A stretch of 64,000 nt of DNA from Gemmatimonadota bacterium. GTDB lineage: Bacteria; Gemmatimonadota; Gemmatimonadetes; Gemmatimonadales; Gemmatimonadaceae. Shown piece by piece: positions 48,407-57,949 of the stretch (position 1 is the first letter of the stretch; each line of letters starts with the position of its first letter). Position numbers and translations under genes: made by a program. The notes beneath the pieces are model-generated. The model saw only the letters and a program-made list of their open reading frames with translations. It was not told the origin of the DNA and did no database searches. Location: the NCBI GenBank assembly GCA_016712265.1, contig JADJRJ010000030.1, positions 868,001-932,000 of the forward strand, written 5' to 3'.

Positions 48407-51256
48407 TTACGGAACCACGGCCGGCGTCTGCTGCACGTTGTAGATCCCGTTGAACAACATCTTGAACGTCCCGTGCGGTTGCCCCCGGAAGGTCACCTCC
48501 GGGCCAAACAGGAAGACCTTGCCACGGCCCAATGGCGCCTCGACCGCGGCGACGCCACCCTGCAAGTAGTTCTGGCCCCAGGCCCAACCACTCCGCAGCG
48601 GATTGGCGGTGTCGAACCACGCCACCGGCTTGACGCCACGGGCCGCCGCGGTTGGCTCGAGCCGGAAGACCGGGTTGTTGTTGAAGAACATGTCGGTGTG
48701 CCCCTGCAGCCCAAGGCCACCGGAGGCGGTCGAGTCCACCGCAAGACGAAGCACCGATCCGGGGACGTAGAACTTGTCGGAGCCAAGCCGGACATCCGGA
48801 GCGCCCGGCCGGCGATCGACGAGGTAGTCGGTGATGGGGAGGCCCAGCTGCTGGCCGATACGCGCCGAATTGCCGGCGGCGACGAGGACGCCTCCCTGCT
48901 CCACGAACTTGCGGACGTTGGCGAGCGCGGTGGCACCGTTTCCGGTGCCCGTGTTCACGTCGCAAAGGCTGCGCAGGTCCGGATCAGACGGGGGCGTGGT
49001 GGGTGCCCCCTGCGGCTCCCCTCGTCCACCTCCAGCACCGCCACGTCCACCACCTCCTGCTCCAAACGCGCCGTCAGAGGGCAAGACAATGATGTCGTAC
49101 TTGCTGCGGAGGTCGGCATCGTCGAAGCCTGCGCCGCAGACCACCTTGTACGGGAACTCAAACCGCTCGAAGAGCAACCGCGTCCAGCCGGACGACATTG
49201 AGCCGGTCTGGGTATCCCAGAGTGCGATGCGCTTCGGACTCAGCTTCGTCGCATCCGGATCGGGGCGGGTCGTCGTGCCCTCCACGCTGATCCCCAGCTC
49301 CTTCGCGGCTGCCTGCACGATGGTGGCCGTGGCGGCATTCTGCGTCACGTAGAACGAGCCGGCGGGGAACGTCTTGCCGTTGGCCGTTGCCGCTCTCGTG
49401 GTGCGATACACTTCGCCGTTGGCCTTGAGTACGCGGTTGGCCACCGTGAACGCGTCGTTGACGGCACCGGAGATGAAGTACCCGCTAGCCCCGCTGGCGC
49501 TCGCCACCGTGCCGGCCAACGGAGTCGCCAGTCCCTTGATCTCAACGAAGGGCCCCGTGACATCGTCCATGAAGCGATCGAACTGCACGCCCATCTGGTA
49601 CGACAGCGTCCAGCCGGCGTTGTCGTACGGGCGCCGCGGAATCCCACGCTCGTCCATGTCATTCGGGTGATCCTGTGGCTCGAACATGTCGATGACATGT
49701 GCGCGGCCCGCCTGCGCGGCGCGCACCAGGTACGAACCTGCCGCGTAGTTCTTTCCGCCCGCCGTGAAGGCGGCGGTGGCCTGGTGCACCTCAACCCCGA
49801 TGTACCGCATCGTGTTGACAAACTTCGTGGCGGTCGCGAAGTCCGCCTGGGTCGAGGGGATCACATACGCACGCGGGTCACGCCGCGCAGGATCCTTCAT
49901 CACCGCCCTGTACTCGGCGAGGGACAGCGTCGGGCCACGGTTGAAGCCGGGGAAGTCTGGTGGGGCATCACTGGCCGCCGCGCCACCTGCCGCTGGCGCC
50001 TTCGCTGCCGCCTGGGCGCGTACGAGGTCTTCGTTGGAGATCGTCCAATGGTCGCGAGTCCCGCGGGCGATCTGGTTGGCGCCCATACGGTAGATGTTGA
50101 ACAGGAATTGGTCCTTGTAGCGCTGCGCGAGGTCGAGGATGGCGTAGTTCGCCGTCACCGAGTAGTCGATTGACTGACGGAAGTGCCACTCCTGGGGCTC
50201 GATCGGCGCCGGCAGGTCACCGCGGGGGAGGACCTGGGTGAGCGTGACCGGAATTTGCGACGGCGTTGGGCTGCCGATGATCTCCGTGAGGATCCCGATG
50301 ATGTTCTGGAAGTACGCCGTGGTGCGGAGCCCGCCGTTCCACCACGTGGAGTAACTCGCGCCGGAGCGCATGGTGAAGCCCGGCTTGTTCTCCTGCAGGA
50401 AGCGCTGGTGCATCGCCGCGCCGACCATATTGAGCCCCATGGGGATCATGGGGTCGAAGTTGTAGTTGAACGGGTCCCGGAACGGCGGGGTGAAGATCAC
50501 CGTGCCAGCGGGGCCCGACTGGTGGTGGTTGTACATGATCTGCGGGAGCCACTCCCAATACATGAGCTTGTTCATGTTCTGGGACTCGGGCAGGTTCGAC
50601 ATGTAGAAGTCGCGGTTGTTGTCGTGCCCTGCATACTTGTTGTAGAGTCGCGTCGAACATGGCCCGCGGCGTCGCTCCGGCACCGGCTCCTGCATGTAGC
50701 ACTTGGCCACCATCTGCATCCCATCGGGATTGGCGTGCACCATCACGATGATCACGTCCTTCAGGATGCGGACCGTCTCCTCGTCGGTGCGGCTGACGAG
50801 CTGGAAGCTCGTTTCGATCAGCTGGTTCGCCCCGACCGTTTCGGTGGCGTGCAGGCCGCCGTCGATCCAGACGACCGACTTCCCTTCCTTCGCCAGCGCT
50901 CGCGCCTGCTCGTCGGTGAGTCCGCGGGCGCGCTGCAGGGTCTGCGAGATTTCCTTGTAGCGAGCCAGCTTCGCGAAGTTTTCCGGCGCCGTAATGATGG
51001 CGGCGAGGTGCGGCCTGCCTTCGGCCGTCTTGCCGATCTCCATCACCTGCATCCGGTTCGACTCGCTGTCGATCTTGCGCCAGTAGGCGGTGAACTGGTC
51101 ATAGGTGGGGAGGAAGTAGTCGTCCCCGATGTTGTTCCCCAGGAACTCCTTGGGGGTCGAAACGCGGGATCCCACCTGAGCGTACGCGGCCAGGGGCATC
51201 GCGGCCAGCAAGAGGACGGGGAGGGCGCGCGTGAGACGGTGTCGACGAGCTGGCAT
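48407..51256 (-). CDS. M14-family zinc carboxypeptidase with large C-terminal region
   Basis: A 949-aa secreted protein. A signal peptide ends at about residue 26. The M14 catalytic domain (about 45-400) has the zinc ligands His136 and Glu139 in GLHATETVG, a later His in MYNHHQSGP, the NNRD substrate-binding stretch near 213-216, and the catalytic Glu in GILTEIIGS. Residues about 450-720 are beta-rich. A Gly/Arg-rich linker (GAGGGGRGGAGGGRG) precedes a C-terminal amidotransferase-like Rossmann domain with VRKFVEQGGVLVAAG. M14 enzymes remove C-terminal residues from peptides. The extra domains are known from related bacterial homologues but their role is unclear. Confidence 0.88.
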   Translation of the reverse strand: MPARRHRLTRALPVLLLAAMPLAAYAQVGSRVSTPKEFLGNNIGDDYFLPTYDQFTAYWRKIDSESNRMQVMEIGKTAEGRPHLAAIITAPENFAKLARYKEISQTLQRARGLTDEQARALAKEGKSVVWIDGGLHATETVGANQLIETSFQLVSRTDEETVRILKDVIIVMVHANPDGMQMVAKCYMQEPVPERRRGPCSTRLYNKYAGHDNNRDFYMSNLPESQNMNKLMYWEWLPQIMYNHHQSGPAGTVIFTPPFRDPFNYNFDPMIPMGLNMVGAAMHQRFLQENKPGFTMRSGASYSTWWNGGLRTTAYFQNIIGILTEIIGSPTPSQIPVTLTQVLPRGDLPAPIEPQEWHFRQSIDYSVTANYAILDLAQRYKDQFLFNIYRMGANQIARGTRDHWTISNEDLVRAQAAAKAPAAGGAAASDAPPDFPGFNRGPTLSLAEYRAVMKDPARRDPRAYVIPSTQADFATATKFVNTMRYIGVEVHQATAAFTAGGKNYAAGSYLVRAAQAGRAHVIDMFEPQDHPNDMDERGIPRRPYDNAGWTLSYQMGVQFDRFMDDVTGPFVEIKGLATPLAGTVASASGASGYFISGAVNDAFTVANRVLKANGEVYRTTRAATANGKTFPAGSFYVTQNAATATIVQAAAKELGISVEGTTTRPDPDATKLSPKRIALWDTQTGSMSSGWTRLLFERFEFPYKVVCGAGFDDADLRSKYDIIVLPSDGAFGAGGGGRGGAGGGRGEPQGAPTTPPSDPDLRSLCDVNTGTGNGATALANVRKFVEQGGVLVAAGNSARIGQQLGLPITDYLVDRRPGAPDVRLGSDKFYVPGSVLRLAVDSTASGGLGLQGHTDMFFNNNPVFRLEPTAAARGVKPVAWFDTANPLRSGWAWGQNYLQGGVAAVEAPLGRGKVFLFGPEVTFRGQPHGTFKMLFNGIYNVQQTPAVVP

Positions 51257-51527
51257 TGCAATGACCTCGCGTGAGGGCGAAGTGGAGGAATGGACGGCGC
51301 CCCGATGGTATCATCTGGGCAGCGCCCGCACAGCCTCCAGTACGCGCCCAGTGCCGCTGGCGTTCGGCCGGGCCGGGTCCGCGGGCGCGGCTTGGATCGC
51401 TTCGTTTCGCGGCCCAGCACCCGCGCATGCCGGAAGCGATTCGGTACCTTCACGCGGGTCGCGACCGTCCGCGGCCCAGGGCCCACTTGTCCGCGATGAG
51501 GGTGAGCCAGTCGCCGCGGGGGGCGGG

Positions 51528-51908
51528 TCAGGCCTCCGCGATCGCCGCGATCGACACTTTGAGGCCTGGGATCCGGACCGGCAACTTGGCCCCTTGGCGA
51601 GCGGGCGGATTGGACGGGAACCACCTGAGCCACTCCTCGTTCATGCCCGCGAAATCGGCCTCGTCCGCCAACACGATCGTGGCGCTGACCAGCTTGTCCA
51701 GCGAGCTGCCCGCGGCCTCAAGAATTGCCTGGATGTTCGCGAGGCACTGCCGCGTCTGCTCCTGGATGGTGGTTCCCGTAATTGCACCCGTGACCGGGTC
51801 GGACGGAGCAGTACCGGACACGAATACCAAGCCGGCGGCCGTGACCGCTTGGCTATAGGCCGGGGGTGGCGCAGCTGCCTTGGCCGTGAAGACGATCCGA
51901 CGGGCCAC
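51528..51908 (-). CDS. RidA/YjgF/UK114-family protein
   Basis: A 126-aa protein starting MARRIVFTAKAAAPPPAYSQAV, with GLVFVSGTAPSDP, GTTIQEQTRQCLANIQAILEAAGSSLD and NPPARQGAKLP. The conserved Arg used by RidA enamine/imine deaminases is present. The Glu usually found in the C-terminal strand (V-E-I-E-A) appears to be Ala in KVSIAAIAEA. Homologues remove reactive 2-aminoacrylate; this one may be a Rid subfamily with a different function. It lies 270 bases upstream of the M14 gene on the same strand. Confidence 0.88.
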   Translation of the reverse strand: MARRIVFTAKAAAPPPAYSQAVTAAGLVFVSGTAPSDPVTGAITGTTIQEQTRQCLANIQAILEAAGSSLDKLVSATIVLADEADFAGMNEEWLRWFPSNPPARQGAKLPVRIPGLKVSIAAIAEA

Positions 51909-52072
51909 TCTTCATCCTCCCGAGTCAATGTGAGTCACATACGTACTGGCGGCCGGTCCCAAGCCCGCGCTCGTGACGTTCATCGCGCTAGTCCGCCATG
52001 CGAGTGGACTTCACGTCGCAGCGGCCTCCGGGCCACTGCGCATTTTCGTCCCATGTGATGTACTCGACGCCG

Positions 52073-52100
52073 CTCAAGCGCCGCCCACGCGGCGTTTGAG
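52073..52100. repeat. 12-bp inverted repeat, 4-base loop
   Basis: CTCAAGCGCCGC and GCGGCGTTTGAG pair with one G-T mismatch. It has no U-tract and is not adjacent to a gene end. Confidence 0.6.
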
Positions 52101-52230
52101 TCTCGAAGACTTGAAGCATTTAGTGGGACACGCCATGTGATCTCCTGCACCCGTTCATCATGACGTTGCCACCTCAGAACATCTATTGCGCCGCCCAACA
52201 GGTGCTTCTGTTGTGCACGCCTGAATAGGA

Positions 52231-52287
52231 GGGTTGGGCGGGGCGGTCGCAACCAACCCGGGCGATAGCGGCCGCCCCGCCCAACCC
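52231..52287. repeat. 20-bp inverted repeat downstream of the 52450 lipoprotein gene
   Basis: The arms 52231-52250 and 52268-52287 pair over 20 bases with one mismatch around a 17-base loop. It could act as a terminator for the minus-strand lipoprotein gene that ends at 52450, but no U-tract follows. Confidence 0.65.
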
Positions 52288-52449
52288 GTCCCGGTCTGCG
52301 GCCATCAGCAGCAAGCTTCGTTAGGCTGCGTTTCGGTCCTTACCGGGTAGGTAGGTGACCATCCTGTTGCACGCACGCCACGCCATCAGGGTCAGGGTCG
52401 CCCTCGCGGCCCATCGCCCGGAAGGCCCCCCCGCCGAACTGATCGCCGA

Positions 52450-52923
52450 CTAGGTCTTGCTCGGCGGGACGGTGAAACACCAGTACTGGCACACCGTCAC
52501 CCCGGATGCGGGATCGTGCAACTTCATGATGCGGATGCACAGCTCCCTGGTGGCGGGATCTGCCGTAAGGATCTGGTCGCAAATTCCCCCGCCTTGATTC
52601 TGCCGGAGAGTCGCCCGTCGTTCGGTCAACGAAGCCGTGATGTCCGTCCGACCGGTACGAGTCCGCCATGTGTTCACTGCCGTCGCAAGGCGTTCGACTT
52701 CGGCCTGTTGGCTCGTCGTAATGCTGCCCGCCGACATGATCCTCGAATTGAGGTCGAGCACGCCCTGGGTCAGCTGGTTCAGCTCGGCATCGTCCGCTGC
52801 GCGCGTGACCAGCGTCGCGAGGCTCGGGCTCAGGCCTGCTTTGGGTGAGGCCGGCGCCGAGGCTGCGTCCGTGCAGCCGACCATGATCAGTGCTACGGCT
52901 CCCGACGCCAATAGCGTTCTCAT
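52450..52923 (-). CDS. Predicted lipoprotein of unknown function (157 aa)
   Basis: The protein starts MRTLLASGAVALIMVGCTD: a signal peptide with the lipobox MVGC. The mature protein is mainly helical (LVTRAADDAELNQLTQGVLD, AEVERLATAVNTWR). It has four cysteines near the C-terminus (CDQIL, CIRIM, CQYWC) that may form disulfides. The frame stays open far upstream, but that part is a shadow of other sequence and of the heptamer repeat. It is divergent to the DsrE-like gene across 231 bases. Family not recognised. Confidence 0.7.
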   Translation of the reverse strand: MRTLLASGAVALIMVGCTDAASAPASPKAGLSPSLATLVTRAADDAELNQLTQGVLDLNSRIMSAGSITTSQQAEVERLATAVNTWRTRTGRTDITASLTERRATLRQNQGGGICDQILTADPATRELCIRIMKLHDPASGVTVCQYWCFTVPPSKT

Positions 52924-53154
52924 GACTTCTCCGTCTGGGGGGGAATCGACACTCGAGATGTTGTCGTGTACCCAGAGAGCGGAAACGCCAATCGAGACCC
53001 GACAGCCGCCGGCGGTGGTGCGATCGGTGTCGTCCCTGCGATCTGGTCGCGCGCGAGGTGATGGCTTCGCCCTTTCGCGGGACGCCATCCTCCGCCGCGT
53101 CGGACTCACCGGTAGCTTTCCTCGCACGAACCCAGACCCGCCCGAGGGCCCCCC

Positions 53155-53835
53155 ATGACCGACCGCCGCAACTTCCTCACCCGATTCTCGGCCGCCGTCG
53201 GCGCCTTCGGTGCCACCATGGCCGCCACCCCCAACACCTCGGACGCGCAGGAGCCGCGGGGCTGGCAGGCCGAACGCCACCCACAGGACGAGTGGCTCGA
53301 CGCCCTCCCCGGCAAGCACCGCTTCTTCTTCGACTCGTCCACCGCCACCGGGGCCGGCGACGCCATCACCTTTGCGTCGAACTACTACAACGCCAACCGC
53401 TCCGGCTACAACCTCGGCGATGCCGACCATGCGGTCGTGATCTGCCTGCGCCACTGGTCCACCCCGTTCGCCTGGAACGATGCGATGTGGGCGAAGTACG
53501 GCGCCCCGATCTCGGATCGTATCAAGTTCGTCGACCCGAAGACCAACGAGGCCCCCAAGGTCAACGTCTACCAGGCGACCGGGTACGGCATGCAGCTGCC
53601 CAATCGCGGGGTCACGCTGGACGCCATGATCAAGCGGGGGGTGCACTTCGCGGTCTGCGACATGGCGACGCGTGCCTACGCGGGAATCATCGCCTCCGCG
53701 CTCAAGCTGCAGATGAACGACGTCTACGAAGACGTGAAGGCCAACTCCATCGGGAATACTCACTACGTGCCTGCCGGCATCGTCGCGGTGAATCGGGCGC
53801 AGGAGAAGGGGTACGCGCTCGCGTGGATGGGCTAG
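53155..53835 (+). CDS. Tat-exported DsrE/DsrF-like protein
   Basis: A 226-aa protein. The N-terminus TDRRNFLTRFSAAVGAFGA is a twin-arginine signal. The mature part has an alpha/beta pattern (DHAVVICLRHWSTPFAWND, KRGVHFAVCDMATRAYAGII, THYVPAGIVAVNRAQEKGY) like the DsrE/F fold seen in periplasmic sulfur-metabolism proteins. A Cys sits in the VCDMA position commonly used by DsrE-like proteins. The role is unknown. It is convergent with the complex III operon, and its stop runs directly into the heptamer repeat. Confidence 0.7.
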   Translation: MTDRRNFLTRFSAAVGAFGATMAATPNTSDAQEPRGWQAERHPQDEWLDALPGKHRFFFDSSTATGAGDAITFASNYYNANRSGYNLGDADHAVVICLRHWSTPFAWNDAMWAKYGAPISDRIKFVDPKTNEAPKVNVYQATGYGMQLPNRGVTLDAMIKRGVHFAVCDMATRAYAGIIASALKLQMNDVYEDVKANSIGNTHYVPAGIVAVNRAQEKGYALAWMG

Positions 53836-53910
53836 CAGACGGCAGACGGCAGACGGCAGACGGCAGACGGCAGACGGCAGACGGCAGACGGCAGACGGCA
53901 GACGGCAGAC
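53835..53910 (+). repeat. Heptanucleotide tandem repeat (GGCAGAC)n, about 11 copies
   Basis: Seventy-six bases of perfect GGCAGAC (equivalently GACGGCA) tandem repeat start at the last base of the DsrE-like stop codon. The unit length is not a multiple of 3 and all copies are identical. Degenerate copies occur at 8620-8655 and 56018-56050. Confidence 0.97.
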
Positions 53911-53949
53911 CACGGTGCGCGCGGTGCGCCGCTTGGTCAACCACTGGAA

Positions 53950-53986
53950 TGCAAAGAGGGGCGTCGAAGTGACGCCCCTCTTTGCA
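53950..53986. terminator. Bidirectional 16-bp terminator between the DsrE-like gene and actF
   Basis: TGCAAAGAGGGGCGTC pairs perfectly with its inverse around a 5-base loop. A- and T-rich ends flank it on both sides. It would stop both the plus transcript and the act operon transcript. Confidence 0.9.
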
Positions 53987-54005
53987 CACCAGCTGGTCCG
54001 GCCTG

Positions 54006-55334
54006 CTACTCGTGCGCGGGCAGCGGCTCCATGGTCCGAGCATCCACCGGCACCTGCACCTCGTCGCGGTGCTTGGACGTCATCAGCACGACGCGCATGC
54101 GCGGGAACGCATCCATGAACTGCATGTAGCTCCAGCCCCAAAGCCCAAGGAATCCTACCGTCGTTCCAATTTCATAGATCCCGAAGGGAATCGACGTCGC
54201 ATCGAGATGCGCGTTGGGATAGATCTCGAGGTAGCGGTGCATCCAGATCCCCAGCATCGACGAGAAAGCGAACAACCCCATCGTCGGCGTGAACATCTTC
54301 GGCGCCTTGCCCATGAGCCCCAGGAACGGCGCCAGGAAGACCATGAACGCGATCGACACCGCCATCTTGATCCAGGGGGCCGTCATGCGCAGCCGCAGGT
54401 AGTGCGTCTCCTCGCCCATGTTGCCGTACCAGATCACGAGGTACTGCGAGAAGGTGAGGTATCCCCAGAAGGCGGTGAAGGCAAAACAGAGCTTGCCGAC
54501 GTCATGCAGCTGCGACTCCCCGATCACGTCGCCCGCCCGCATGAAGTTGCGCCAGCCGCGGATCAACAGGGCGAACACCATCAGGTTGACCAGCCAGCCG
54601 CCCATGAACACCTGCCAGCCGTACATCGTCGACTGGAAATGGAAGTCCATCGACATCGACAGGTCCCACGCGAGCATGCTCCAGCCAAAGCCGAAGACCA
54701 ACGCCAGGTACACCGCCAGCTTGCCTTGAAAAGAATGCGTGGAGTGAATCTCGCGGCGTTCCTCACCAAAGCCGGCGCGCATCCCGTCGCGAATCCCCTT
54801 CGCCCAGGACGCTCCCCACTCCGGCACAAGTCCCACATCCAGGCGAACCGAAGAGCGGATGTACCACAGGCTGAGGATCGTGATCAGGGCGAAGACCCCA
54901 ATCACACGCGCCATCCAGAATCCAGGGGAGAGCCAAAGGGCCTTCTCGGCGATCGCGATGTGTTCGTGGGTCCACGGGAAGATGTGGCCCTTGCCGAAGA
55001 ACGCCGTGACCAGAAGCAGCACGAAGGCGATCGGCAGCCACGCGACCCACCCTTCCATCAGGCGGATCACCGAACGCGACCAACGCGCCGTGGTGATGCG
55101 CTGCACCGCAGAAAACACCACCGCAGCCGACGCCGGAATCGTGAAGAACAACCAGTTCACGTGGAACGCCTGCCAGGCGCGATCCTCGCCCATCGCCGCA
55201 CCGGCGATGAAGGTGCCGAATCCGACGACGGCAAGCACGATGGCGATCGTCTTGAGGCGTGCCGGGATCGGCTCGCCCTGGATCATGCGAACGATCTCTT
55301 CGCGCGTCGGCGTATGTCCGTGATGTGCGCTCAT
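54006..55334 (-). CDS. actF: Alternative complex III, quinone-binding membrane subunit ActF
   Basis: A 442-aa NrfD/PsrC-type membrane protein with about ten helices. It starts MSAHHGHTPTREEIVRMIQG. It shares the general plan of ActC and contains WLFFTIPASAAVVFSAVQRIT and GYLTFSQYLVIWYGNMGEE. In alternative complex III, ActC and ActF form the membrane part that oxidises quinol. The ATG overlaps the actE stop by one base (TGATG). It is the last gene of the operon, 20 bases before a strong terminator, and no cytochrome oxidase genes follow. Confidence 0.9.
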   Translation of the reverse strand: MSAHHGHTPTREEIVRMIQGEPIPARLKTIAIVLAVVGFGTFIAGAAMGEDRAWQAFHVNWLFFTIPASAAVVFSAVQRITTARWSRSVIRLMEGWVAWLPIAFVLLLVTAFFGKGHIFPWTHEHIAIAEKALWLSPGFWMARVIGVFALITILSLWYIRSSVRLDVGLVPEWGASWAKGIRDGMRAGFGEERREIHSTHSFQGKLAVYLALVFGFGWSMLAWDLSMSMDFHFQSTMYGWQVFMGGWLVNLMVFALLIRGWRNFMRAGDVIGESQLHDVGKLCFAFTAFWGYLTFSQYLVIWYGNMGEETHYLRLRMTAPWIKMAVSIAFMVFLAPFLGLMGKAPKMFTPTMGLFAFSSMLGIWMHRYLEIYPNAHLDATSIPFGIYEIGTTVGFLGLWGWSYMQFMDAFPRMRVVLMTSKHRDEVQVPVDARTMEPLPAHE

Positions 55335-55336
55335 CA
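55334..55336 (-). promoter_or_regulatory. TGATG stop-start overlap coupling actE to actF
   Basis: The actE stop TGA and the actF start ATG share one base. The same arrangement (TAATG) joins actB-actC and actC-actD, and indicates translational coupling along the operon. Confidence 0.8.
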
Positions 55337-56014
55337 GCGCGCTCCCTGCGGCGCGGCCGCGGTGCTGTCCATGCCCTGCTGCATCGCCGGCCTCGAGCCA
55401 CCCGCATGGGGCGCCCAACGGTTCGGCCCGAGCGGCGTTGCCCCGGGGACCTTGTCGCCCGTCACCCCGGGCATCGCCAGCGGCGTGGTCTCGATCGGAA
55501 CGCCGCCAATGCGGCCCTGGAGGCCGCGGATGTAGTTCACCACATCCCAGCGATCCATCTCCTCGATCCGGTTATACGGCGGCATGGCGCCACGCCCGTT
55601 CCGCATGATGGCGAAGAGGTAGCCATCGCTGCGGCCCTTGGCCATGTCGGTCGTTAACGGCATCGGGATCATCCCGTACTTGGTCGCGGTACCGTCCCCT
55701 GCCCCGGCCCCACCATGGCAGACGGCGCAGTTGATCTGGTATTGCTTGCGACCGTTGGCCAGCGAGGCCTCGGTGACCGGCGTCGGGTTGGACACCAGCG
55801 CCGCGATCGAATCGAGCGTCGCCGGCATCGCGAGGTAGGACACCTGCAACGCGGACACGGCGGTCCCGTTGGTCGGCACGGAGCCCTGCGGCGCGCCGCG
55901 CACCTTGAGGATGGAATCGCTTTCCCACGTCGTCACCATCGGCGAGCGCTTGAAGTCCGTGAACCACTCACACGCACCAAGCGTCAGCAACAAGGCAGGG
56001 GCGAGCCGGCGCAT
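55334..56014 (-). CDS. actE: Alternative complex III, cytochrome c subunit ActE
   Basis: A 226-aa lipoprotein starting MRRLAPALLLTLGACEWFTD. The lipobox is LGAC and one haem-binding site is CAVCH (about residue 104). A Met ligand candidate lies in NGRGAMPPY. ActE is the monohaem cytochrome c that passes electrons from the complex to its acceptor. The start is 4 bases after a degenerate heptamer block that fills the 40-base actD-actE gap. This is the only non-overlapping junction between actB and actF. Confidence 0.92.
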   Translation of the reverse strand: MRRLAPALLLTLGACEWFTDFKRSPMVTTWESDSILKVRGAPQGSVPTNGTAVSALQVSYLAMPATLDSIAALVSNPTPVTEASLANGRKQYQINCAVCHGGAGAGDGTATKYGMIPMPLTTDMAKGRSDGYLFAIMRNGRGAMPPYNRIEEMDRWDVVNYIRGLQGRIGGVPIETTPLAMPGVTGDKVPGATPLGPNRWAPHAGGSRPAMQQGMDSTAAAPQGAR

Positions 56015-56017
56015 AAG

Positions 56018-56050
56018 CTGCCGTCCGCTGTCTGCCGGCTGCCGTCTCAG
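56018..56050 (-). repeat. Degenerate GACGGCA heptamer repeat between actD and actE
   Basis: On the minus strand it parses as GACGGCA, GCCGGCA, GACAGCG, GACGGCA. It differs from the block at 8620-8655 at only about two positions over 28 bases. It begins 5 bases after the actD stop. Confidence 0.75.
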
Positions 56051-56054
56051 GAGT

Positions 56055-56557
56055 TCAGCTCTCACCGCGCACCTCCACGGCTCCATGATGCCGCAATTTG
56101 GTCTCGAGGTCGCGCAGGCGCTCGGGAGCGGCTTGCACGAAGATCCCGTAGTCGCCGTTGGTGAACCGGGGATCGAATCCGACGGTCATGGTGATCTTGG
56201 GGATGCGTGAGTTGATGAACATGGCCGCGACGGTCGACAGGGCGCCGACGAGCACCATGACCTCGAACCCGATGATGGTGTACGGGATCCAGCTGGCAAT
56301 CGCCTTACCACCCACGACCATCGGCCAATACTCGGACGTCCAGATAGCGATCCAGTAGCCGAACGACACGCCGAGCAGGCCGCCGATGAGCGTGAACCGG
56401 CGCACCGGGCTGGCCGGCGGCTTGAGTGCATGCTCGATCTCGTGGCGCGGAGCGGGCGTGTAGACCGTGAAGGTCTCGATCTTGTCCTTCTTGAGCGACT
56501 CGATCGCGTCACACAACGCGTCGAGCTGCGGGAAGATGGCAACGAGTCCCTGGCGCA

Positions 56558-56558
<1 letters not shown>
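56055..56558 (-). CDS. actD: Alternative complex III subunit ActD (DUF3341)
   Basis: A 167-aa protein starting MRQGLVAIFPQLDALCDAIE, with two transmembrane helices (GGLLGVSFGYWIAIWTSEYW and IIGFEVMVLVGALSTVAAMF) and a soluble C-terminal domain with GFDPRFTNGDYGIFV. This matches the DUF3341 small subunit of alternative complex III. The ATG overlaps the actC stop by one base (TAATG). The longer open frame is a shadow of actC. Confidence 0.92.

Positions 56559-57948
<1,390 letters not shown>

Positions 57949-57949
<1 letters not shown>

Larger units (their letters stand above)
51909..52449. other. 541-base non-coding region with several inverted repeats
   Basis: I see no convincing gene here. 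It holds a 12-bp stem at 52073-52100, a pair of exact inverted 7-mers GCCCAAC (52193) and GTTGGGC (52233), a 20-bp hairpin at 52231-52287, and the octamer CGTTAGGC at 52319-52326. The 7-mers fit the RYYYAAC/GTTRRRY core sites of integron attC elements, but the inner arms are weak. GC content is lower than in the neighbouring genes. Confidence 0.5.

Noticed and set aside
51980..52252. A 90-codon minus-strand frame in the gene-free stretch
   Set aside because: It runs through hairpin arms, has no recognisable motif and no good ribosome-binding site.
53835..53910. The heptamer array as a CRISPR array
   Set aside because: There are no spacers; the units are contiguous and only 7 bases long.
53835..53910. 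The heptamer (complement GCCGTCT) as Neisseria-type DNA uptake sequences
   Set aside because: The uptake sequence needs GCCGTCTGAA in isolated copies; here the unit is tandem and lacks the AA.
53058..53972. A 304-codon plus-strand frame and the opposite minus-strand frame through the heptamer array
   Set aside because: Their repeated residues come only from translation of the GGCAGAC array; the rest is shadow of the DsrE-like gene.
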